Shown: positions 24,901 through 39,900 of the stretch, piece by piece | Position numbering within the stretch: the first letter of the stretch is position 1 | Layout: each line of letters starts with the position of its first letter | Source: Glossina fuscipes | Lineage: Eukaryota > Arthropoda > Insecta > Diptera > Glossinidae | NCBI RefSeq assembly: GCF_014805625.2 | Contig: NW_023998416.1 | Coordinates: 35,200,750-35,264,749 of the forward strand | DNA: 64,000 bases | Direction of reading: 5' to 3' | Translations under genes and position numbers: made by a program | The notes under the pieces: model-generated | Database searches by the model: none | What the model saw: only the letters and a program-made list of their open reading frames with translations | What the model was told of the DNA's origin: nothing

Positions 24901-27900
24901 AGGAAAATAGCATTTGATTATTTGATCATACTCGTCTGAACGTCCACATTTCTTCACAAAACAGCGTTCGCACTCATAAGCTTTCAAATACTCCGAGCAC
25001 AAATTTTTTTTAATATTTTTATTCACTAAGTTTACAGTAGGAATAGCCCCGTACAATAAACGCTGATCTTGAAAGCATTGGTTTTCAAAGTGTGAGGAGC
25101 AAATTTTATATTTTTTTAATAACTGTACTTTATTTTTTACATTTTCTCCAATACTCTCTAACCATTTTTCTAGCAGATCAGTTTTATGTGGACAGCTAAA
25201 AACTTGTAGCTTGGGGTTTTTTTCCAGCTCTAAACAATTTTGTATAGAACACTTCGCGCGATTTGCTATTCGAGTATTCTTAATAAGTTTGCCAAGAGCG
25301 CGGCTATTTTCTGACTTAATATTTTTCCTAACAACGTGTGCTGTGTTTTCAAACTGGTCTCGATATCGTTCATATTTGTAGATCAACTGTTTGGACTTTT
25401 TCTTATTATAAACTCTTTGTATCCGATTGATTTTAGTTTGTCCTATTGGGGCTAAATGTGATTTGCTGTTTCTAATAGCAGTTTTGAAAAGCTTTGACCC
25501 TTTTAAAGGATCGTCTTTAACATATTTCTCCGCATGCAAATCGAAACATTTTGTCTCTTTCTTCGATTTTGAACTATCGTCGACCTCAATAATCCCACTT
25601 TTCAGTAGTCTATCAACGCCGATCGCTTCGTCAAAATTTTGAAAAATTTTTTTATCATGACCCAATTTTAAGGTGGGAATCGATTTCAACTTTAATTCAC
25701 CCTTTTTATCAAAACATTCGTCAGTGAAATGCATTTTACATATTTTCATACTTTTATCTGCCAATGTCGCGTCATTATGCATATCCAAATCCAAATTATG
25801 CCACCATTTACTTAACACAGTTTTATTTTTAGGCAAGTCGTGTAACTCTTTGTCCTTTAATTCCATTACATTGCAAGATTTTACTAAGCAGTGCGTTAGC
25901 CCGAAGCTACCAAATTTTTTTTTCGGAGGATTTTTATGCAAGAACTCAATAGGCGTTGACAAATTTAGAGTGGGTACTGTGTGCTTACGAAGGATCATGC
26001 AATCCTTTACAAAGCAATCGGAAGTAAAGTGCAAACTGCAAATTCGCATACGTTCATGAAAACTTTCCGCATCTATTCCCGCGTTATATAACCATTTTTT
26101 CGATAAGGTTTTGCTTCGTGGAAATTTGTAGAAATATATGCCCTCAGAGGGATTCCGTACTTTGCGGCAAGTCGGAATGCAGCATACGAAGAAACTTATT
26201 TTCTCGACCGGATTTTGATATAAGTCCAATTTTCGTTTTAGTCTTAAAGTAGGTATAGACCATGATTTTAACGTCAGTTGTTTGTTGCTCATTTCCTTTT
26301 TAAAACAATATTTCTCGAAATGCTTAAAACAGACACGCAAATTTGTGGTACACTGCTGTGGCCCCAAGTCCAAATTGTGTATCCATTTTCTGAGATTAGT
26401 CTGCTTGGAAGGAAACTGAAAGAATGGCATTTCCTCTGAAATGCAATCGGAAACACAACAATGTTTAAGGTTTTCGTGATCGGAAGGCAAAGCTTCGGGA
26501 GGATTGACATACAAACTGTTGATGTTGGGTAACTTTAGCGTAGGGAGCGCCCAACGGTGTAATTTCACTTCACTCAGACACCTGGGCTCAAAGTGAAGGG
26601 CACATATTTGATGTAGGCAGCGCTTATTCATTTCAAATTGTAATCCGGTATTGTGTTGCCATTTATTGAAAAGATTAACATCGTTGGGAAATTTGAAAAG
26701 CTTGGCAGTCATCTTAAACCCTGTCGAGCACTTGGGAATAGAACATTTAAAGCCTTGCATTAAGTCTAACTGTTTCAGTTCTTTGTACGAAGTTGATAGC
26801 AGACCATATTCTAAATACTGCTTCAAGTACGTCTTATGTTTCTCTTTCAGTCTTTCAAATATAGCCATAAAATGTGGGGAGCAAATAAAATTTTCCGTAT
26901 TTATTCTATCCTCCAAAGCAAGTTCTTCAAACCAAAGAGAGCGTATATTTAGGTCTTGCGGTAGATCATGTAAGCTCACAGAGAATTTCTCTCTCATCTT
27001 GCATGATTGCAAACAGCACTTTTCAAAGTGATTTCGATGCATATTTTTCACCTTGCTTTCATAACCCAAATTCATAGTAGGCATCGAATTAGGTAATAGC
27101 GTCTCTCGACCCTTCAGCTTGCAAACATCCTCAAAATGATGTCCGCAAATCCTTGCACTTTTTTGTTTCTGGTATACAGTATCGCTCATATTTAAATTAT
27201 CTAACCATTTTTTTAAGTTTTCTGCATCTTTGGGAAAGCGATACATGCTACGCAAAATTTCCGACTCATCTTCTGCCGGATTGTAATTACAACTCGTTAC
27301 GCAACATTTTATAGGAGTTGTAAACATTTCTTCCTCGTTGCCATAAAAGCAATCGGCATGCCCTAAACACAGTGTAGGTATCGCCATTTCATGCAAAATT
27401 CCTCGACGTATACAGCTCTTTTCAAAATGTCGGCTACATATATAGGTGTTTTCGACGGCATATTTCGCAGATAATTGTAGATTGAAAAGCCATTTTTCCA
27501 AAATTTCTCCGGGCTGAGGAAAGCTAAACAGTTTCACTTTATCCACACTGGGTATGCAACCACAATTTCTAACCATACATTGGCGGCTGCTCTGTGCCGT
27601 TGCGTCCATCTCTAAAACCAAGTGGTGGTCTTTATCATCACCTAGCTCCAAGATAGGTATCGCTTCTATCTTTAAGCAATCCGTTCCATTTATAAAGCTT
27701 TCGCTTGCAAAATGACGTTGGCAAACTTTGAATTGTTGCTTCAAGGCCACGCGGGTTTCAATACGCAAATTGTTGGACCATATGCGACGAAGCTCAGAGC
27801 TTTTTGGGAACCCATACATCTTCTTCTGTTCTTCTTGACAATTGATTACGCAGCATTTTTCCCTTGGCTTAAGTAAAGTTTTTAACCTATAGGATTTAGG

Positions 27901-30900
27901 ATTCTTATAAATTTTTCCTGGATGACCCAAATTTAACGTGGGCACTGCATTGAAGCGAAGACATTTTTTTTTTAAAAAAACTTGTTTTTCAAAATGGTCA
28001 TTACAAATTTTCAGGAATTTCAAGTTTTTAGTCTTGTAAGATATTCTTGTATTGTAACACCATTTGCGCAATAAAACCAAAGGTTTGAATGGAAAACATA
28101 ACAAAAACACGTCATCATTGTCGGCGACCCGACCGCAATGACTCAGATCGCATTTTTCTAGGTCCAACGTCCCATTGCGTGCTTCAGATTTATTTGGCTC
28201 GTATCCTAAGTTTAGGGTGGGTACTGCGTTGGACTTCAGTTGGGCTTTTTCCTCGTTAATCATATGTGGTTCGAAATGCTGAGCACATAAAAGCATCCTC
28301 GGTCGCCTACAAACTTCTTCTGGTAATTTAAGCGCTGCTGACCACTGCTTCAATCGTTTTAAATTTCGAGGTATTTTAAATGTTAATGTTGCCACTCCCA
28401 CCTTTCCTTGCATTCTCTTGCGTCGGCAATGTTTGAGGCAACATAGCCGAAAAACCGATTGCTTAGCTGGCTTAGTCTTGTAAGGTGGTGGAGCCGGCTT
28501 TACAATTTGGCTAACTTGCTTTTCTTCTTCATTGCCTTCTATGAACTTAAGTTCGTCGTGCATAACTTTTGCCTTGATAGGTTCATTGGTGTGTATTAAA
28601 GGTTTATTGTGCCCCAAATTTAAAGTTGGGACAGCCCCCGGTTTTAAACGTCTATTGCCCATGACACGTAGCTCAAAATGGTCGACACACACACGGCCTA
28701 TACATTCAGAAGGTTCTAATCCTAAATTATCGCACCATTTTTGTAAAAGATCACGATCCTTAGGAAAACCGAAAGTCGTCAAATGTTGTTCAGGTGTCTT
28801 CTCTTTCCCGCAATGTTTCAAGCAACATATGGGATTGAAATTGTTCACCGCCTTGTCTTTGCGCAATATTTGTCTTTGTTCCGAAGTATCCTCTTCTCTT
28901 GATTCATTGCAAGTAATATAATTTTCCTCTTCTTCCAGTTCTAAAGGAGATGCCACCGACATAATCTCAGGCAAATCTTCGCGTTTTAGAGGAGTTAGTG
29001 TGATGCGTAATTCTTTCACTTCTAAATTGCTCCAATTAGTCGGAGTTCTCAAGCTTTCCGATTCCAAATCGAACTCTTCACTTTCTTTAAATTCTCTGTA
29101 AAAACAGTCTTCTCCGTCTTCTTCTTCCATATCAAAAATATTTGCATTTTTCATCTCTTCAATTAAATTTAAATTATTAAATTCCAACGCTTCCGAGTGA
29201 CCTAGATTCAGAGTGGGTACACTACCTTTCTTCAGATTTTTTAAACTCATGACTTCAGTTTCAAAATGTCTTTCACACAAACATCCATTACATTGATCAA
29301 AGGAAAATTTTAAATTTTTACACCACTTTTCCAAAAGATCAGCGCTCTTCGGAAAAGTAAAGAAACGCCTGCTTTTGTTCAAAACCCTTTGATTTCGGCA
29401 GTGCCACAGAGCACACTGTGGTACATATTGGCCATACAAAGTACGAGGATTATCAAAAATAGCTTCTTGATGTCCAAGATGCAAGGTAGGCACAGCCCAA
29501 GGCTTTAAATTGCGACCATCTAAACATTTCTTGTGAAAATGTAAGCTACAAATGCGCAAACTCTGCAGTTTGCCTAGATTTAGAGACAAACGCAGATTGT
29601 GACACCATTTACGTCGCAATTTGGAATTAGAAGGTAAGGTATAAAAACGTACGCCGTGCTGCAAACGTGTACGACGACACGAAGGTATAAAACATTTTAC
29701 TGATCCTAAAGATTTTTTTATTTTCACCTGTTTCAAAGTATTATGAGTGGATTCCAAATCATACATTTCCTTTTTAGTGTTGTTTGGAATGCAGTGCCGA
29801 GGTTCACTAGCATGGCCAAGATGTAAGGTGGGTATGGCCCCCACACGTAAGCGTGTTAAGCCGTAACATTGCCTCTCAAAATGTAAAGAACAGACTTTGA
29901 ATATTGGGGTTTGTTCTGAAGACATATTTAGGTTCTCACACCATTTCTTTAGTAAATCTTCATCCAATGGAAAACTAAACAGCTTCAAAGATTCACCTTC
30001 TATGGTATTTGCTCCACTGCAGGCACGAACGCAACACTTCATAATTGAAGGACCCAACAAACGACGATCGATTTTCGTTAGGTCGGGATTCTTGTGCAAC
30101 GTATCTTGTTGTGAATGATTTAGTTCTAAAGTAGGTACAGCCCACGACCGCAAACGTTGATTTGACGTGAAACAGTATGATTCGAAATGCATACAACATA
30201 CTTTATTTAGATAGCGACGATGTTCATCTGGCTCTATGCCGGTATTATAGGACCACTTTTCCTTAAGCTCTTTGCCGTATGGAAATTGGTAGAGTCTGAT
30301 ATTAGGTAAAATTAAAGAGTTAGTGCACTCTTCACTACTGCATTTACAGCTCTTGATAATTAAGGAAATCTCCGACTTGTGATAAGCATTCTGAAGTTTT
30401 TCGAAATCCTCTTTTAATTCGTCATTTTCTAAAGTTAAAGCGAACATTTTTTCTTTGCAATTTTCGAAGACTTTTTGGTAATGTAGGCCGCACAGTTTGC
30501 TTTCTCCGTAAGCAAAGCTTTCTTGTAAATCCATTAGAGAAAACCACATGTTTCTAAACACGTCAGTTTGTGGTAAACTATACGGTTCACGCAACAAACA
30601 CTTCGGGCCTTTGCATTCGATATACGCACATTTTAGATTGGATATATCCAATGATAAGCTGGAAGACTCCATGTGCTCCTCTATGTCTTCTCCTACCAAG
30701 TTGTCATTCGGGTAACCAATTTCGAGCGGATCTTCCTCGTACGTTGATTGCTTTATAAATAAATTAGGTTTCACTTTATCTGGATTTATTTTGTACAAAT
30801 CGTCTACATCATCATGACCTAAGTTCAACGTAGGTATGGCCCCAAAATTCAATCGAGTCTTTCCTACACATATGGGCTCGAAGTGATCGTTGCAAATCTT

Positions 30901-33900
30901 AAATTTCTCTCGTTCCTTGAAATTTAAATAATCCAGTTTGAGGTTATGTTTCCATCGCCGAAACATTTTTATGTTTTTAGGAAAACTATTCATTTGGGCG
31001 TCGTCGTACTTTCGTGTTTTACCGCAACTAAAAACACAACATTTAAACAAAACATCTCCCGAGCGTTTTTCTGGCGGAGGATTAGGTATAATTTCCAATG
31101 TTTCATTTTCCTCGTAACCCAAGTTTAAGGTTGGAATAGACCATTTGTATAATAGTTTGGGACCCATACATTCTGCTTCAAAATGCTTATTGCATATTTT
31201 TATGCCTAGGCATTCCGAGATATTCATTTTTAGGTTATGACACCATTTCCCCAGCAATTCTTCGTCCTCTCGAGGAAATTTAAAAAGACGAACATTTTCC
31301 ATGTCTTTGCTAGACGAACAGCCCGTTACAACACACTTATCCAGTTCAAAGAACGATCTAGTTTCATTCGGATATAAATCTTCAGAATTATCGTGCCCTA
31401 AATTTAGTGTGGGAATGGCACCAGGTGATAGGCGTTTCAAGCCTACTGAATGTTTTTCGAAATGCAATGAACAAATGCGGAATTGCGAACTTAATTTACC
31501 TTTTGGAAGATGCTTAAGATTATGACGCCATTTGTTCAGCATGACGCGATTATTGGGAAAACGAAACAGTTGGACACCATCAGAACGGGTTTTACGACAT
31601 GTATTCACTACACAACATCGCTGATTAATAATCCTGTGTTGCTTAAGTTTTGGAGAATTTTGATAGATTTTGTAACCTAAGGGTGTGTTAAGATCTTGCG
31701 TGGGCACTGCAAAAGCTATAGGGCAACGTTTTGTAAGCACTGCTGCTTCAAAATGAGCTGAACAAATACGACGATGAGAACTACCCACTGTAGGCAGTTG
31801 AAGATTATGGCACCATTTCGTTAAGGTATGAATATTAACAGGAAATCTATATAGTTGTATCTGATCGTGATTGCGAGTTTTACGGCAGTGCGATAAACAG
31901 CAGCGCGGTGACCATTTAGTGAATTCCTGAGGCTTCTGACATTCGATTTTCACTTTTCTTTTATAACTAGACGAGGTGGGAGGCGGATTTTCAAACAAAT
32001 GCTCGACGTTAGAAGCCAAATTCAGTGTAGGCATGGCCCAGTTAAGTAATCGTTTACCTATGCAATGCGACTCAAAGTGAAGGTTACATATTTTCAAAGA
32101 AGATAATTCCGTCACTTCTATTTGCAAGTTGTGAGACCATTTAACTAGCTGCTCAGCGTCCTCGGGCGGTCGGTATAATCTAACGTCATCCACTTGCGGA
32201 TTTCTTTTGCAAGTAGATACGCAACATTCGCCTAGCTCATCGCCGTTGTTAGGAGCGGGTGGCTTAGACCAGAATTCCATTATCTCCTGTTCTGAAGGTA
32301 ATTGATGAATTATAGGTTCGTATCCCAATTTCAGAGTAGGTACAGCCCATTTTTCTAAACGTTTATTACGTAAGCATTTGTCTTCGAAGTGAACCTCGCA
32401 AACGGCATCATTAAACAGCTTTGTACCATCAGGTATAGGTTTCTGCAAATTTTCACACCATTTTTGTAATAATTCAGGGTTAGTAGGGAAACGGTGCAAG
32501 TTGGCATGGTCGCGATCACGATTGCGTTTACAACAGGGTACACAACAAGTCTCCCGTATATTCAACTTTTTGATGACGTCTGGATTGCGATATATGTTAG
32601 AATCATCATGACCTAACTCTAAAGTAGGCACAGCAAAAGGCCTCATGCATCCGCCAATGCAGTAGCTTTCAAAATGAGCGCTACAAATGCGTATACTTTT
32701 GTGATGCTTTTCCAAGTTCATTTTGAGGTTATGACACCATTTTTTCAATTGTTCCGGTCGTCGAGGTATAGTATGCAAAGTAATATTTTCAGTGTGCCGG
32801 GTATTCTTACATGATGGTACTAAACACATATCACCCAGGTCTAGAGCATTTGAATTTGGTGTGGAAGAAGAAGTAAACTTTGCCGATGAAGAGCAATTGT
32901 TAGTGAAAACTTCATCGTAAATGGAAGAGGAAGAACTGGAATGGGAAGAATGATGATATTTAGACATTTTAATGAAGGAATTTGGAGCAGGGTTAACAGG
33001 AGCGGATAATAATTCGTTTTCATAGATATTCACACGGTCATTGTGTCCCAAATTCAACGTTGGAACTGCGCCCGGAGATAGTTTACGCAACCCCAACGCT
33101 TCCTTAATAAAATGGTGAGAACAGATTTTCTGATTTTTACCACGATAAACATCTGGATGCAAACGTAAATTATAACACCATTTACGCAGCAAGGTTTCAT
33201 CGCGAGGAAAACGATAAAGAGATAAGTTAAAATCATCTGAACGACTTTTCCTGCAAAATGGCAAACAACATTTTTTTTCCTCCAAATACGAAACATTAGG
33301 ATTGTCATGAATTTTTCCGTATACAGTGCCTAAATGTAAAGTAGGTATAGCCCACGGTTTTAAACGAAATTTACCAAAACATTTCTCTTCAAAGTGTCGT
33401 GAACAAAAATGCCGCGGTTCTTTAGCGTGCACAGGTAATCGGGCATTTTGACACCATTTTATCAAAGTTTTTAAATCCTTCGGAAAATTATAAAATTTCA
33501 CATTACTTTCGCCACGCTGCGATCGACAACCCGGCATATAGCACTGAGACATCTCGCCGATGGCAATACTATGACTAATTTCACGATTTTGGTATATATT
33601 CGCTACGTCATCATGGCCCAAATTAAATGTTGGCACTGCCCAATAACTTAGAGAGTAACGATTCATACATCTTTTTGGAAAATGTAAACTACAAATGCGA
33701 TATTGCGTGTAATTGGCCTGATGATCGTAAGGCATTTTTAAATTATGTAACCATTGTTGCAGATACTTGTTGTCGCGGGGAAAACCAAAAAACTGTAGCG
33801 TCGGACTTCTGAATTTGCTTACCCCGCACAAACGCACGCAACATACAGCATCTTCATCACCAGCAACTGCTTCATTATTCGCAGGCGGCATAGTGTACGA

Positions 33901-36900
33901 AGAATTGGTGCTACTCGACGCGTTATCTTGAAAATCATGCAAAAAGTTCAGATTTTGATTGCTCATTGACGAGGTTGAAGAAAAATTCTCGGAGTTGTAG
34001 TCACCATCGAACCGTTCGAAATCTCCTTGCTCTAGAGGTGGATAGAAATCTGGTTCAACCTTAATTTCAGTTTTTACCTCTTGTTCTTCAGGCAAGCTGA
34101 TAAAACCTCGATTAGCGTTATTTGATTGAGAATCTAAAAAGCAGAATATGGAAGAATGTTGCGTGTTCTAAATAAGACAGAAAGTGTGAAAGGCGAGTTA
34201 CCTTTTTGCGTGCTTGTCTCGATGGGATTTTTGCTGCAAATTGAACTTTTTCTTGGTTTAGACGATTCGCTATGCAAAGAATCGTTATTTTGGTTTTTGT
34301 TAACAGCTGAAAAGATTACAGTGCGATTATTATAAAGCGTTTTCGATTTCGGTTGCTTTTACTACTTGGTAGCTTACCATCTTTATTGTAAAACTTCCCA
34401 CAAAGGTTGGGCGCCGCCACGCAATGATCATGTAATTCTGGCAAAATTTGAAACCATTCACGACACACCGAACAAACAAAGCGAATTTGATATTTATGCA
34501 ACGGTATATGTTGAAGCAATTCTTCACGTAACGAAAACTCTAACAAACAAATCTAGGAGAAGAAGTTTGAAATATCATTATATCAAACGAATGGGTTAAG
34601 AAATATATAATAATAACAAACTAACATTGCATTTGTATGATTCGTAGTCGTGTTGCGTGTACTCGTGTTGTTCGCATTCCAATATTGTCTCATAATGTTT
34701 TCCACAGTATTTTTGGCAAAAATAATGATTTAAACGATGCAAATGTTCGTGCGCGTTCAACTCCTCATTGGACATAAACGACATCGGGCAGATGGAACAT
34801 TTTAAATCATATTCAACAATGTCGCACACTGATAAAGCAACATGATGCGTGTAGTTCTGTCGCTTTAAGAAAACTTGTTTGCACCGTTGACATATGGGCA
34901 GAGTCAAGGAACGTTCTGTTTGCACTTTGCGACGTGGAAAATTTAAAGGCTAATTATAAGAGACGCCAAAATAAGAACTTAGGAAACGATAGCAATACTA
35001 ATAATAATAACAACAATCTTTCTACCTTCATATCTAGTTTACTGTTTAAGTCACTGTCTTCATTTCCTAAATTATAATCATTGGGTGGAGTCGATCTTGG
35101 TAGCGGCAGCTGATGTTGTTGCTGCAACTGGAGATGTTGATGTTGATTTTGGTGCTGCTGCCGTTGTTGTTGTTGAAGGTGTTGCGGTTCCTGCTTTATA
35201 CCCTTGTAGCTGCTGTATGGCATTTGATTATTTTCTCGAATGTTTTTGTGATAATTGTTGTAATCCTCGTGAGGTTCGGCTGATAAAAACAACAAAAATT
35301 TTTTTAAATCAGTGACACACTAAAGAGTAGTCATATAAGGTATAAAAATCATTAGCTGGAATGCAAAACACATAAATATTGGAAACTTGACCATGCAAAA
35401 TACGTACATCCATATCCATATTTCAGCAGTGCACAATATAGATATGCCAAATGCTGATAATCATAACTTGATCTTAAATTATTTCACTTCCGTCAGCTTA
35501 AGTTCGGAAATCTCAAGGATACACCCCAAAAAAAAAAAAAATTGAAAAAATGCAGTTTAACAATATTGTGGTCCTTGAAATATCAATAGCTTAAGAAAAG
35601 ACTCCAAGCATAAACAGAAAGTCATGAGCAGCACTTTACAATGCTAAAGATTTACGAATATAAAGGATATACTGAATCAGTTACTTTCGATAACTAAAAA
35701 ACTGATTATAAATACTTTAGAATGCGTTTATATGCTTATGTGTTTATGTGTTCCATATTCTACACGTTAATGATCACAGACAATTGAAGAGTCGAGTACA
35801 TCATTGTACCAAAACCAAAAAAAAAAAAAATCTTTATCGAAAATAAAAGTATGATCCATTATAATAATACATATAAAATAATATCACTCGAATGACCGTA
35901 CACCGCGACTAGGTCTACAGTCCTCCGCACAAGGATGAAATTTTTTATTAGTTTTTGTGCGCACAGGCTCTTTTAGTTTATTACTTTTCGTAATTCCGTA
36001 TTTAGTTTTTCAACTACAGCATTCTTGCTGAACGAAGAACGCTATAGAAATAAATCCAATGAATATAAATCGCAAACTCTACGGGGTAATGCCAGCATTT
36101 CGGGTGAATCATCTACGTTCGCAATGGCCATTCGCCTTTGTTGCTTTTCTAATGTTCCTTGAAGCTTAAATGTGCGTTTGTGCAAAATTCGCCAAATGTG
36201 GGTGCACTAATAATATCTATGAACGCCGTTGAACTGATCTTGTTGCGTCGCAGGCACAACATTTGATAACCTCTGTCCGGCCATCGGCAAGACAATATCA
36301 ATGTTAAAGAGAAGATTTACAGAATTCGATAGAAAGATTAACTAATAGACAGAACAGACAAATTTTTGCAAATGACTCTCAATGTGTTATATAATTTATA
36401 TTTAAGATTACGTTGGTTGAGATTTATGAAAAAAAGACGCCTGGAAAGATTGAAATTTATCTCATTTAATAAAGCTGGCAGGCAATGCGGTAACACCAAA
36501 AGTAGCCTAACACAAATCTACATTTCTCAACTGAAAGCAAACGTATAACCACAAATCAGTTTCCATACACACGGGCGATGAAGCTAATGACTGTAAAGTC
36601 TTACTCATAGATGGATGTTTGAAATCAAGAAAAAGCCCGATTTTGACATAATAGGCCCTTAATTCTTTTACTAAACTTGTCAAAACAAAATATTTATTTA
36701 TCTTCTAATATTATTACTCCCTCCATTTCGTCTGCCTTCTGTTTGACGTTTATGCCCTACCACTGTTTACATCACAAGGGTGTATTAAGTTATAAGTAGA
36801 CCCATCTTTTATTATACCGATCGATTCGGAATGGCTTTTTGAATCAATCTAAGCTCGTTTGTCCCTCTGTCCATCCTGTTTGCTTATGTTCAATCTACAG

Positions 36901-39900
36901 GACGCAATTTTGGAGATATTTTGCTGTAATTTACAACGTCAACACATTTACGCCCAAGGACGACGAACACTATTAAAAATACTTCGGATTTGAAAAGTGG
37001 TGTAAGATATTTAACGGTGAACCGTGTGGCAGTGTAGCGTTTTGTTTTACAAAATAATTGATTATTTTTGTGTTTTCCGTGACTAAATCTGCCATTTTAG
37101 TTTTTCATTATCAATAAACGACAAAGGCGTCCTACATTATGTTTCGATTTACCCTGTTTTGTACATGTTTTTATACTCACCACTGAAAGATGGGGGTGGA
37201 CTCATTTTGTGTTAACGCTTGCAACACCCAACAGGAAGCTTCAGCGACGCTATAATATATATATATATTCTAGATCAACATGAAACTCAGAATGATTAAG
37301 CCATGACTGTCTGTCTACGCTGTCCGAATTTCTGTGTTGTGTGTTTCCTGGTCACAAAAATTAAAATATCAAGATTATAAGAAACATTGGAAGTTTTTGA
37401 GCGTAGGTTGGTATTGATTATGGGGCCAAAGTGATCAAAATACAAGTGCGCAGTAAAGCATAAACGGAACGTAACTCAGTTTTTTTACAAAAAACTCCGT
37501 GATTTTTTGATCATTACTCACAAATTGTGAAAGAAGGCTGACAGCTATTTATGTGCAAAAATGAAAAAATTGTCCATTCGCACATAAAGTTACAAACTGT
37601 TATATGTTTTTCTTTTCGGTTTTTTGAGATTTTGTATTTATTAATCATAAGATAAACAAGACAATGTTTACAAATATTTTGAACATTCCTTAAATGAAAA
37701 TATCTGCTTCACTGCTTTAAAATGCATTAATTGTAAAATAAATGTGGATGGACAACACGACCTGGTGGATTAATTTTTTCTTAATAATAATCAGTCTTAA
37801 TTCTAAATTAATTGTGGTGGACATGACGACATATTGGGTACATTTTTTCGGAAAAATATCGTACACACGGGTATCAAATAAAAGGGCTTGGAGAGTAGAA
37901 TACGAAAAGCTAAGCCTGTTAATCCTAAATTAACTGTAATGGTCATCGCGATCGTGGTAGATTAATTTTTCTTAACAATATCATTTAGTAAAGTAAAAGA
38001 TGAAAGCTAAATATTTTATCCCATTCACTTTTTTATGACAATAAGTAAAAGTATAGGAGGTCGAAAATTTTAATAATGGTGGGTATGCGAGATTCAACCA
38101 CAGCCCAATATAACGATTTTTTGGCAAATCTATCTTTAGGCAAAATCTGATTTAATGAACTCGCAGCACTTTTTTTTTACATTTAAAGGCAAACTAATAT
38201 TTTGCTTAAAAGAAGATTATGAATAAAAGAAGAGAATCGTAGGAAATATTGTAACTGACACATAAAAATAGCAAAACAGCGAGAATTTAAGTTGCAATTG
38301 GTCTATGTTAAATGCTTCGTATCGAGCTCAAAATTTTAAAGGATATATTAGCTAATAAAAACCAAAGAACGATTTCAAACATCCCCTTTCAGTGATAAAG
38401 TACATTCCGTATCAAAGGTGAACTAAAGTTTAGTTCAATGTCCTTTCTTTAATCCATACGGACATTGTATGGACGACACAAAAATCAATAATAGCAACCA
38501 TAACAGAACTGATTTATGGCTAATAGCACACTTTGGCCATACGCAAAAATTTCAAATTGACAAAATAAATATCAAATTATTAGCAAGATGCATTAATCAC
38601 CGAAAACGGGAAAAGCATTGAAAACACATCGAGAAAGAGTTAGACAGCGGATGCGTGGATAATCCAAATGCAAGAGAAGCTCGTAGCGCGTGGTGCCGGA
38701 TAAATGAAATCATTACAGTCCGATGTGTGTTCATTATATTGTATGCGCAAAACAAAGGCGGAAAGTACTTTTGAATTCGCGAAAATTTTCATCGAATGAT
38801 GACGTGTGATGGAAAATGAATATGTTACGACAATCGGAAACGTGGGAAACTACTCTACGAACCCCTAATATAGAGGGTAAGGCTAAAGATCCATTGCACT
38901 TTCGCTTGAGGAACGTAGCTTATTACGTACCGTTCCAATCATTAGAAAGAACTAGTTCAATCTCCACAATATACCAAAGGAGGTCATTTTTTATTGTAAG
39001 AACGCCCGACAAGCAAAATTGGTTCAAAAAATGTTAGCGGCGCTGAACCGGAGAAGATGTCACCTATAGATACAAATTTTATTACGCTCTTCCATTGTTG
39101 AGTGTAGATCTCTATATTTCGCTAGAAATTCGACAAAGGCAACATAAAAAATGGACTGCGGAAATAAGGTCACTAAACAAACGCAGGGTATAACATGTAA
39201 ATATTACTGCACTCAAATATCGCATACTTATATTTTTTGCGTAAATACATAAGGCGTAGAATGCGAAATATTTCTCATTCTCAATTAATTCTTAATGAGA
39301 TCGATCCTTTTTACAACTACTCCTCAAATAACCACTTCCTTCGAAAAAGCCCTTATATGAACTAGTACGAGTTGTCTCTTGGCATATTAAATTGTTGTGA
39401 AAAATTTGGATCAGACAGATCAATGTTTGTAATTTCGTCGCTTATGATCATTCGCACGTAAAGTAAGCCTGACAAGAAGTTTTAGTTTTTAATATTTCGC
39501 GATGTACCAAGTTTGGATCACATAAGTCCATTTTTTTGGGCTCCTATCTTATATAAATATGCTCATGAAGATTACACCTTTACATGATCACCGACATATG
39601 ATCAGTTTTAACGTTTTTTGTCAAAAATCAGGAGAAAAAATTAAGATCTTTGACAAGTTTATTAATTTTGCTAAATTTGTATAGCACGTGACTTCACATT
39701 TTGAGTTTGCTTGCTTGCTTGCTTGATTGTAAAGGCATATGAAGAATTACGTCAGGCGAAATAGTGAAGGATGTTTGAGGTACAGCTTACTCGCCTGTAA
39801 TGTTTTTACTTGTTTTCAATGGACTATATCGACAGGATGTTTACTTTTTGTTTCAAGTCTTCACCGCAAGGCATTTGAAATCATCTTTGAAAAAAGACGC

